Source: a virus. From it: a DNA stretch of 26,063 bases. The notes under the pieces are model-generated. The model was not told the origin of the DNA, did no database searches, and saw only the letters and a program-made list of their open reading frames with translations. The position numbers and the translations under genes were made by a program. The stretch spans positions 1 to 26,063 of the IMG/VR virus record IMGVR_UViG_3300020034_000063; one strand, written 5' to 3'. Position 1 is the stretch's first letter. Each line of letters starts with the position of its first letter. Below, piece after piece: positions 1-4,690 of this stretch.

Positions 1-125
1 ATCACGATCTTGCCGGCCTTCTGCGTCGCCTGGACCGCCGCAACCAAATCCTGCACCTTCGCGGGTAGTTCAGACAGCAGCTCCCCTTCCCGGATTTCCC
101 GCAACGTCTCGATAAACGCTTTCAT
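1..125 (-). CDS. Hypothetical early phage protein, cut by the left window edge
   Basis: The first 41 codons of a gene that runs off the left edge. It begins MKAFIETLREIREGELLSEL and continues with an amphipathic, helical-looking stretch. The ATG overlaps the stop of the HNH-like gene upstream in an ATGA arrangement, the same translational coupling seen throughout this operon, which fixes the start. I do not recognise a function. Short helical proteins with this type of N-terminus are common in phage early regions, but that is a general impression and not an identification. Confidence 0.6.
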   Translation of the reverse strand, partial: MKAFIETLREIREGELLSELPAKVQDLVAAVQATQKAGKIV

Positions 126-523
126 CCAGCCTCCCTCTCTTCTGTCGTCACCGTCACATGCGAAGGCACCGCACGCCCGCGAAAGACGAGATGCGCCACG
201 GGCTTCTGCATTTCGAACGTAAGTGGCACATTGCAGCTCGCGCCGAACACGTCGATCCCGTGGTGCTGCAGATACGGATGGCACACCCGGCAGGCGCACA
301 TCGAATTGACCAGACTGGCGACGCCGCCGAGACTCTTGAACAGCCGCTCGTGCACATCCCGCGTCTTGCGGCCGCAGACCCGGCAGCACTCCCGATCCCG
401 TACGCGAACGCGCTCTTTTTCGATCCGGTCCATCCGCGCCACCCCGAGCCGCTTGCGCACCTTCGCGACGATCTGCGGCAGCCCCTTCGCGAATGCGAGC
501 CGCGGCGAATTGGACGCGCCCAT
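122..523 (-). CDS. HNH-like zinc-binding nuclease-type protein
   Basis: 133 aa, possibly a DNA endonuclease of the phage recombination region. After a basic N-terminus (residues 1-40) there is a Cys pair (ECCRVCGR), then DVHERL, then LVNSMCACRVCHPYL. The spacing C-x2-C ... H ... N ... C-x2-C-H is what an HNH/beta-beta-alpha-metal fold needs, with paired Cys holding a structural zinc. A GGTGAGG ribosome-binding sequence lies about 9 nt before the ATG. It follows a NinB-like gene, and in lambda the NinB gene is followed a few genes on by NinG, another Cys-rich protein, so the neighbourhood fits DNA repair or recombination. The HNH fold is inferred from motif spacing only. A non-catalytic zinc finger is the alternative. 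Confidence 0.6.
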   Translation of the reverse strand: MGASNSPRLAFAKGLPQIVAKVRKRLGVARMDRIEKERVRVRDRECCRVCGRKTRDVHERLFKSLGGVASLVNSMCACRVCHPYLQHHGIDVFGASCNVPLTFEMQKPVAHLVFRGRAVPSHVTVTTEEREAG

Positions 524-713
524 TCAGAACAGCCTCACCACGCAACGCGCGCAGGAACATTTCGCGGCAGTCGTGACAGACGCCGACGTGCTCCCCTGGT
601 GGGAGCGGCTTCCAGCACGGGCGCGTGCGCAGCCGCCGACGCGAGACGCAGCGCGCGACATAGCGCGTCGGCCCCAGCCATGACCGTTTCCGTTTCGGTG
701 TCAGATTGTTCAC
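522..713 (-). CDS. Small basic Cys-containing protein with unresolved 3' end
   Basis: A GTG at 713-711 overlaps the stop of the NinB-like gene (GTGA), and the frame reads into a strongly G/C-ending-codon stretch encoding a basic protein: MNNLTPKRKRSWLG, then PCWKPLPPGEHVGVCHDC (C-x2-C pair near residues 46-49), then REMFLRALRGE. This reads as a genuine zinc-ribbon-type mini-protein of about 60 residues. The odd point is that this frame has no stop codon before the window edge and runs in a different frame underneath the HNH-like gene. The given left end is only where the next gene takes over. A one-base indel, an assembly error or a programmed shift near 520-560 would resolve it. Confidence 0.45.
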
Positions 714-1156
714 GCGACCTCCCCCGCCTCGTTCTGCTTCGCGCGCCAGTCCCAATCCGGCTCAGGGATGAACACCCCGAGCTCGGACGGCGCCCAATCG
801 AGAATCCAGGTGATCAACTGCCCGAACTCGTCCACCGACAGTTCCGAACTGGACGGCTTGACCGGGATCGGCTTGCCGCCGGGGCCGTCGACATAGCCGA
901 AGCACTCGCCCAGGAGCGCATAGTGCATCTGTGAATCGGTGTACCCGCAGTGATTCGCGCAGAGCGGCACCGGCTTCGCCCACCAAAAACGGTTCTGGGC
1001 TTGGCTCCGCGTTTCTTTGAACTCCGTCACCGCGACCACCACCCGTTTGCCCTTCAGGGTCTTGACGTAGCGGGCCATGTCGCGCCGCGCGGTGGAGGGG
1101 AGCGAGAGTTTGCCCGCAGCATCCACCTCCCCCGCAAACGTCGGCGTCAGGGCCAT
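710..1156 (-). CDS. NinB-like recombination protein
   Basis: 148 aa. It resembles lambda NinB (Orf), which helps load phage annealing protein on ssDNA in RecBCD/RecFOR-independent recombination. Visible family features are a beta-rich N-terminus (KGKRVVVAVTEFKETRS), the motif RSQAQNRFWWA where lambda NinB has RSLDQNRKLWA, and a C-terminal helix SVDEFGQLITWILDWAPSEL followed by EPDW, which parallels lambda VGEFAELLELIQAF and WSDE. I chose the ATG at 1156 because it overlaps the upstream stop as TGATG. A 12-codon extension to 1192 would overlap the Cys-rich gene. It sits with Erf and a YqaJ exonuclease in one operon, which supports a homologous recombination role. The match is from memory of the lambda sequence. 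Confidence 0.65.
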   Translation of the reverse strand: MALTPTFAGEVDAAGKLSLPSTARRDMARYVKTLKGKRVVVAVTEFKETRSQAQNRFWWAKPVPLCANHCGYTDSQMHYALLGECFGYVDGPGGKPIPVKPSSSELSVDEFGQLITWILDWAPSELGVFIPEPDWDWRAKQNEAGEVA

Positions 1157-1308
1157 CACCGCTTCGTCCCAGCGCACTCGCCGCACTTCCAATAGAGGTC
1201 CCGCTGCACCATGAACGAGGTCCAGCCCTGCGCCTTCAACCGGATGCGATCACCCGCCGAAATCCAGAGCCGCACGCCGCACTTGACGCACTCGTAACAG
1301 ACGGCCAT
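1156..1308 (-). CDS. 50-aa Cys-rich zinc-ribbon-type mini-protein
   Basis: Starts MAVCYECVKCGVRLWISAGD and ends WKCGECAGTKR. It has two Cys clusters, C-x2-C-x2-C at residues 4-10 and C-x2-C near residue 43, separated by about 30 residues: the layout of a zinc ribbon. The ATG at 1308 overlaps the previous stop (TAATG) and its stop overlaps the NinB-like start (TGATG), so both ends are supported by coupling. Function is unknown. Tiny zinc ribbons in phage early operons may bind nucleic acid or host proteins, but nothing here shows which. Confidence 0.7.
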   Translation of the reverse strand: MAVCYECVKCGVRLWISAGDRIRLKAQGWTSFMVQRDLYWKCGECAGTKR

Positions 1309-1454
1309 TACCAGGGGACCTCGTCAGATTCATCCGCTGGCAGATCGGCGTCGGCGAGTGACTCGCGCAGTTCGCGGCAGTCGGGGCACTCCTCATTCGT
1401 GCAGCCTGGATTGCCGCACGGCACATAGGCGCCGCACGTCGCGCAGTCACACAT
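1308..1454 (-). CDS. 48-aa Cys-rich acidic mini-protein
   Basis: Starts MCDCATCGAYVPCGNPGCTN, then EECPDCRELRE, and ends in an acidic tail (DADLPADESDEVPW). Eight cysteines fall in the first 31 residues, enough for two zinc sites, and the last third is acidic. It overlaps the 3' end of the upstream Cys-rich gene by 8 nt and its TAA overlaps the next ATG. Cys content this high in so small a protein points to metal binding. An acidic tail could contact basic proteins or mimic DNA charge, but that is speculation. No family is recognised. Confidence 0.7.
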   Translation of the reverse strand: MCDCATCGAYVPCGNPGCTNEECPDCRELRESLADADLPADESDEVPW

Positions 1455-1683
1455 CAGAACCCGCCGCCCGCACGTGCAGCACGCGATGCCCGGTCAGCAC
1501 CGGCGGCCGCCGCGCACTATCCGACGCCGGGGCGCCTTCGGGGCGAATCACGCCCCACGCGCGTTTCGCCGCTGTCGCGCAGTCCCAGGTATGGAACCGT
1601 CGCTCCACGCCGCGCAGACGTCTGGCCTTGAACAGCACCCCGCACCACGCACACGGTCGTTCACGGAGGGCGTCTCGTCTCAT
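1447..1683 (-). CDS. 78-aa zinc-finger-like protein
   Basis: Starts MRRDALRERPCAWCGVLFKA, then RRLRGVERRFHTWDCATAAK. The order C-x2-C-G-x-x-F ... RFHTWDC resembles short FCS/MYM-like zinc knuckles in which a Cys pair is followed by an aromatic-His and a terminal Cys. The C-terminal third is arginine and proline rich and looks unstructured. The ATG overlaps the exonuclease stop (ATGA). It is the first of three consecutive Cys-rich mini-genes between the exonuclease and the NinB-like gene. Role unknown; DNA binding beside the recombination enzymes is plausible. Confidence 0.65.
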   Translation of the reverse strand: MRRDALRERPCAWCGVLFKARRLRGVERRFHTWDCATAAKRAWGVIRPEGAPASDSARRPPVLTGHRVLHVRAAGSDV

Positions 1684-2354
1684 GCGGCCGCGCCCGCCAG
1701 CGCGAGAATCGAGGTGACTTCTTTGTCGACTTCGCTCAGGAACAACGTGAGCGCGAGGTGATACGCGGGCAGATCGAACGTGTCGACGGACACCCGCACG
1801 CGGAACACCTGCAGCTCCGGCGGCATCCGCGGGTCGTAGGAGACAAAATCGCAGTAGCTCGCATTCGTGATCAGCAGGTTATGGATCACCTGCCACTTGT
1901 AATCGTCGGGGAGCACCTTCTCGCGGAGATAGCGCAGATGCGTGGAAGATTTCGGACACTTGAATTCACAGATGCCGTCGAACTCGCCAATGTGCCCATC
2001 CAGAGAACAGCCCGCCTGGAGTACGTTGTGGGACAGGAAGCCCGTCGTGCTGACCATCTGCCCCGTCAGCACTTCGTACGCCGCGACGGCTTCGGCTTCG
2101 GTGTCGATCCCGTGCTGCATCGCGGTCGACACATACCCGGAGCCGTCTTCCTCGGGCTGGCCCGTGATGCGCTCGAGCGCCAGGCGGATGCGCAGATCCC
2201 GACGTTGCACGGATTCGGCCCCTTTGCCCTTGCCGTTCGCCATCATGGCGGCGGCGACCGAGCCGGTAACCCGCCCAGCGCGGGCCGCGAACCACGCACT
2301 CGAGCGTTGCGGCGCGTCGATCACCCGAAAGTTCCCCGCCACGTCGGCAATCAC
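1680..2354 (-). CDS. YqaJ/lambda-exonuclease-family recombinase nuclease
   Basis: 224 aa from the GTG at 2354, which overlaps the Erf stop (GTGA). A longer reading from 2459 would overlap Erf by about 100 nt and is unlikely. It is the 5'-3' dsDNA exonuclease partner of a single-strand annealing protein. Family features: RSSAWFAARAGRVTGS at residues 17-32 (the N-terminal helix that opens YqaJ domains), QHGIDTEAEAVAAYE at 80-94, SLDGHIGEF at 117-125, and the PD-(D/E)xK core CEFKCP at 129-134. Probable metal ligands and catalytic residues are E86, D119, E130 and K132, with Q155 in the following helix. All expected catalytic positions are present. The pair with the adjacent Erf gene is the standard two-component phage recombination module. 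Confidence 0.88.
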   Translation of the reverse strand: MIADVAGNFRVIDAPQRSSAWFAARAGRVTGSVAAAMMANGKGKGAESVQRRDLRIRLALERITGQPEEDGSGYVSTAMQHGIDTEAEAVAAYEVLTGQMVSTTGFLSHNVLQAGCSLDGHIGEFDGICEFKCPKSSTHLRYLREKVLPDDYKWQVIHNLLITNASYCDFVSYDPRMPPELQVFRVRVSVDTFDLPAYHLALTLFLSEVDKEVTSILALAGAAA

Positions 2355-2962
2355 GCCGTCACCTGCTGACGCGTGGCCGCGATCTTTTTCAGGTTCTCCC
2401 AGGTCGCGGGCTCCGTCGCCGTGATGTGTGCGCGGTATTCCGACCGCGACGCTTTCCACGCCTTCTCGAGTTGCGCCGTTCCTTCATCCGCCGCGGCGCG
2501 CATGTCATCCAGCCATGCCGCATAGCCGTGCGGGAGCGCCCGCGCGATCGGCTCACTGGCGCCGTTGCCCTTGCTCACCGCCGCGTTCGCATCATCGTCA
2601 TCCGCCACCAGCCCGAGGGCCGCCCCGAGCGAATAGCGGCGCGCATACGTGACCGCCGATCCAACCCCGTGCGCATCGTTCTTACTGCACGGCACCGTCA
2701 GCGGCTCAAAGTGAATCCACTGGCCGGAGCTGTGGAGCAGGCGCGTCGAGCACGCCACCCCACCCGGCGTCGTCACCGGTTCCTGAACGTAGCTCAGCCC
2801 GTTGTCGGCCATCGGCTTACGCGCCGCTTCCACGTTCGCGGCGAGGTCCGCATACTTCGACTTAAAATGCGGATTGGTCGCGTCCTTCGTCGCCGGCTTC
2901 ATCGCGCCTTGCGCTTTCGCCAGGGCCGCGCAGATCGCGTCAAGATTGTCTGAAGTAGTCAT
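2351..2962 (-). CDS. erf: Erf-family single-strand DNA annealing protein
   Basis: 203 aa. Erf proteins form rings on ssDNA and anneal complementary strands; in P22 Erf circularises the genome after injection. The N-terminal 130 residues carry the family pattern: a helical lead ending MKPATKDATNPHFKSKYADL, then ANVEAARKPMADNGLSYVQE, a strand pair around RLLHSSGQWIHFEP, and GSAVTYARRYSLGAALGL followed by the acidic VADDDDAN. This TYARRY...GL..DDDD block is the hallmark of Erf/Rad52-like phage proteins. The C-terminal 70 residues are divergent and helical. The ATG overlaps the upstream stop by 4 nt (ATGA). Confidence 0.88.
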   Translation of the reverse strand: MTTSDNLDAICAALAKAQGAMKPATKDATNPHFKSKYADLAANVEAARKPMADNGLSYVQEPVTTPGGVACSTRLLHSSGQWIHFEPLTVPCSKNDAHGVGSAVTYARRYSLGAALGLVADDDDANAAVSKGNGASEPIARALPHGYAAWLDDMRAAADEGTAQLEKAWKASRSEYRAHITATEPATWENLKKIAATRQQVTA

Positions 2963-3168
2963 AAGGCCAGCTTCTCTCTGTGTGCGGCTTCGATGGCCGC
3001 TTCCGCTGCATTCAAATAAATGGCGCGGTCGTACGCCGTCGCCTGCGCGAAGATCACCCCGTCAAACCCCGCCAGCAGATCCGCAATCGCATGCACGCGT
3101 TCGCGCCGCTGCGCCATGCGCGCCTTGTGGATCGATTCCGCCGTCATCGGCTCGCCGTGGCGCTCCAT
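2959..3168 (-). CDS. 69-aa hypothetical early protein
   Basis: Starts MERHGEPMTAESIHKARMAQ and continues with helical, charged sequence to AHREKLAL. The ATG at 3168 lies 1 nt after the stop of the membrane mini-protein; an internal ATG at residue 8 is an alternative. Its stop overlaps the Erf start (ATGA), so it is coupled to Erf translation. I see no metal, nucleotide-binding or membrane motif and do not recognise the family. Confidence 0.6.
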   Translation of the reverse strand: MERHGEPMTAESIHKARMAQRRERVHAIADLLAGFDGVIFAQATAYDRAIYLNAAEAAIEAAHREKLAL

Positions 3169-3169
3169 C

Positions 3170-3322
3170 TCAACTCCGGCGTCCCCAGATGGCCCTGAGC
3201 CGCGCTTCCCGATCCTTCGCCTCGCGGCGCTCGATCAATAACTCCCCGATGTAGAGCCATGACCAGCCCGCGACCAGGAGCAGCACGACAAACAGCAGAA
3301 TGAACAGCGTCTGGCCGCTCAC
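3170..3322 (-). CDS. 50-aa single-pass membrane protein
   Basis: Read from the GTG at 3322, which overlaps the stop of the upstream membrane gene (GTGA). Sequence MSGQTLFILLFVVLLLVAGW gives one transmembrane helix at residues 5-22, followed by a strongly charged tail (IERREAKDREARLRAIWGRR) likely in the cytoplasm. It is expressed early, beside the immunity and recombination genes. Small early membrane proteins in temperate phages often alter entry of other phages or host envelope processes, but this sequence gives no specific evidence for that. Confidence 0.6.
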   Translation of the reverse strand: MSGQTLFILLFVVLLLVAGWSWLYIGELLIERREAKDREARLRAIWGRRS

Positions 3323-3447
3323 CAGAGCCACCAGAGGCCGAGAAGGACCGCGACGCCAGCGATCGCCATCGAGACGGCGATCCAGAAGCCGACCCGGCCG
3401 AGCGCGTCGCCTTCGTCGTAGGGGGGATCGAGGTGGCGATCGCTCAT
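3319..3447 (-). CDS. 42-aa single-pass membrane protein
   Basis: Begins MSDRHLDPPYDEGDALGRVG and then has one hydrophobic helix (residues 21-42, ending LLGLWWLW) reaching the C-terminus. The N-terminal half is acidic and soluble. The ATG is 3 nt after the excisionase-like gene's stop, and its stop overlaps the next gene's GTG. It lies directly upstream of a second membrane mini-protein, so the two may act together. Aromatic residues at the very C-terminus would sit at the far membrane face. Confidence 0.6.
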   Translation of the reverse strand: MSDRHLDPPYDEGDALGRVGFWIAVSMAIAGVAVLLGLWWLW

Positions 3448-3450
3448 GGG

Positions 3451-3669
3451 TTAGCCGACCTTTCGAATCTGGCCGCGCCGGACGAGAAACTGATTCGCGA
3501 GGTACCGATCGACGAGATCCGCGCGGTAGCGGGGCCGGCCGCCGATGCGGGGTTGCAACTCCTCGAGCATCGGCAAGCCCCCGGCGGCGCGCAGCCGGTC
3601 GAACGTCGGCCGGGAGATTTGCAACGCGACGAGCAGATCGGCAATCGTGTAACAGCGTCGCGCCGTCAT
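3451..3669 (-). CDS. Excisionase/AlpA-like helix-turn-helix protein
   Basis: 72 aa from the ATG at 3669, chosen because it overlaps the Cro-like stop (ATGA); an upstream ATG at 3708 would overlap that gene by over 40 nt. The sequence RCYTIADLLVALQISRPTFD followed by RLRAAGGLPMLEEL and GGRPRYRADLVDRYL fits the winged-helix HTH of excisionases and MerR/AlpA-type regulators: helix, turn, recognition helix (SRPTFDRL), wing, then a final helix. In an integrase-carrying phage with immunity genes next door it is the best candidate for the directionality factor of excision. A second early transcription regulator is the alternative. Confidence 0.65.
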   Translation of the reverse strand: MTARRCYTIADLLVALQISRPTFDRLRAAGGLPMLEELQPRIGGRPRYRADLVDRYLANQFLVRRGQIRKVG

Positions 3670-3887
3670 GCGACCCTCCGGCGACGCGGCGAGGTTTCCG
3701 CGATGCACGCCGCGACGACTTGGGGCGTCGTCCCCAAGCCATTCGCCAGCGCCGCCACGGTGGCGTACGTCGGATTCCGGACCTTGCCGAGTTCGAGTTG
3801 ACTGATCGTGGTGGACTGAACGCCGGTGTTCTGCGCGAGGCGATACTGGCTCAGCCCGGAGCGGCGGCGGAGCGCGCGGAAATTCAT
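3666..3887 (-). CDS. Cro-like XRE-family repressor
   Basis: 73 aa. Starts MNFRALRRRSGLSQYRLAQN, then TGVQSTTISQLELGKVRNPT and YATVAALANGLG, a complete five-helix XRE/HTH_3 domain (residues 2-60) with recognition helix around STTISQLE. The rest is a short basic tail. Small size with no dimer/peptidase domain and position as the first gene of the leftward early operon, divergent from a second HTH gene, match lambda-type Cro. Its own promoter is predicted so close that transcription would begin at or within a base of the ATG, giving a leaderless mRNA. No clear ribosome-binding site is visible. Confidence 0.8.
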   Translation of the reverse strand: MNFRALRRRSGLSQYRLAQNTGVQSTTISQLELGKVRNPTYATVAALANGLGTTPQVVAACIAETSPRRRRVA

Positions 3888-3893
3888 TCCACG

Positions 3894-3922
3894 ATTTTAG
3901 AATTGCAATTCTAGAATGTCAA
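3894..3922 (-). promoter_or_regulatory. Leftward early promoter (PR/PL-like) for the cro operon
   Basis: On the minus strand: TTGACA (3922-3917), a 17-nt spacer, then TAAAAT (3899-3894), close to consensus sigma-70. The spacer contains all but two bases of the 16-bp palindrome at 3898-3913, so repressor binding there would block RNA polymerase. Start of transcription is predicted near 3887, the A of the cro ATG. Confidence 0.75.
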
Positions 3923-3953
3923 GACTTACTTTCTATAGTAGAATGCGATTCCA
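3898..3953. promoter_or_regulatory. Operator cluster between the divergent repressor genes
   Basis: Four copies of TAGAAT or its complement and one near-copy form symmetric sites. O1 is TAGAATTGCAATTCTA at 3898-3913, a perfect 16-bp palindrome. An overlapping TTCTAGAA lies at 3910-3917. A third is TTCTA-TAG-TAGAA at 3931-3943. A fourth is TAGAAT-GCG-ATTCCA at 3939-3953, with one mismatch. The centres are about 8, 23.5 and 9 bp apart (roughly 3905.5, 3913.5, 3937 and 3946). This is the expected binding region for the Cro-like and CI-like proteins; which protein prefers which site cannot be told from sequence. Confidence 0.7.
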
Positions 3954-3977
3954 TCTATGGGCACTTGAGGTCAACTC

Positions 3978-4421
3978 TTGCGTACCACCGTCGAAGAATT
4001 TTCTTACAATGCCAACGTGACGCCCCAAGACCTCTGGAAGCGCGTGGGGAAGAAACTCCTTCTCCACCGAAGCGACAAGCATTGGAACGCCAGCGAGGTT
4101 GAACGCAACGGCGGGCCGAGTTATAAGACGGTGCTCGCGATTGAGCACGGGCGGGCGGGCAACGTGGAGAGCCTCACCCTGCACGCGCAGGCGCTCGGGC
4201 TCTCCATTGTCGATGTCATCAAAGCCGTGCTGGACGAAACCGCCGAACCGCTCAGCGCCGAGTGTGTCCAGGTCGTGCGGAAATTTCAATCAACGACCGT
4301 CGACGGCCGGACGGCGCTCTTGGCGTTGGCGAACGCGCTGCCTGATGACGCATCAGCGCCACCAAGGCCAGATCGATTGCCGCCCGACCGGACGGCGCAC
4401 ACGCGGCGTAAGACGCCGTGA
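3978..4421 (+). CDS. CI-like XRE-family repressor
   Basis: 147 aa from a TTG at 3978, supported by GAGG at 3967-3970 spaced 7 nt before it; a GTG at 4017 is the alternative. The sequence has a helix-turn-helix region at about residues 18-70: LWKRVGKKLLLHRSDKHW, then SYKTVLAIEHGRAGNVESLT and LHAQALGLSIVDVIKAV. It is divergent from the Cro-like gene across a shared operator region, the lambda-type immunity layout. The C-terminal part (EPLSAECVQVVRKFQ, then a proline/arginine-rich tail) is short and lacks the serine-lysine peptidase domain of LexA/CI, so induction by RecA-stimulated self-cleavage is not expected. Confidence 0.7.
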   Translation: MRTTVEEFSYNANVTPQDLWKRVGKKLLLHRSDKHWNASEVERNGGPSYKTVLAIEHGRAGNVESLTLHAQALGLSIVDVIKAVLDETAEPLSAECVQVVRKFQSTTVDGRTALLALANALPDDASAPPRPDRLPPDRTAHTRRKTP

Positions 4422-4513
4422 CCCAGGCGAGTTTGCGCTGGAGATGCTTGCGCGACAGGGAGCCCTTCGACTCCTGGCGTCGCGTGGCAGGCGAAGACGA
4501 CAACGGCATGTAG
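4418..4513 (+). CDS. Possible 31-aa ORF after the repressor
   Basis: A GTG overlaps the repressor stop (GTGA) and reads MTQASLRWRCLRDREPFDSW then RRVAGEDDNGM to a TAG. The only support is translational coupling and position. In another frame 4444-4605 is also open and could encode a basic peptide. The whole stretch 4422-4690 shows no clear gene. It does contain TTACTTTCT at 4646-4654, also found in the operator region (3926-3934), and an AT-rich patch near 4610-4625 that could be an integrase promoter. Confidence 0.2.
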   Translation: MTQASLRWRCLRDREPFDSWRRVAGEDDNGM

Positions 4514-4690
4514 GCAAACTCCCGGACCTAGAGGGAATCGACACAGGGAAAAACGGAAACAACGTGCCACGATACCCGCCGCGTCATAGAAAAGCAATCC
4601 TGTAATCGCGGTTTTATTTCCTATACGGAAGCCCAACTAGAGCATTTACTTTCTGTTCTAGGAACCGAGGATCACACACGTGCGAGAGGC

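Noticed and set aside
2354-2459. Upstream extension of the exonuclease
   Set aside because: Would overlap Erf by over 100 nt; the GTG at 2354 overlaps the Erf stop exactly as other genes do.
3170-3742. Long minus-strand frame of 190 codons through the early membrane genes
   Set aside because: Only its last 50 codons are convincing (membrane mini-protein); the upstream part overlaps three better-supported genes in other frames.
4444-4605. Basic 53-codon ORF after the repressor
   Set aside because: Arg-rich with no ribosome-binding site or motif, competes with another frame that is equally unsupported.
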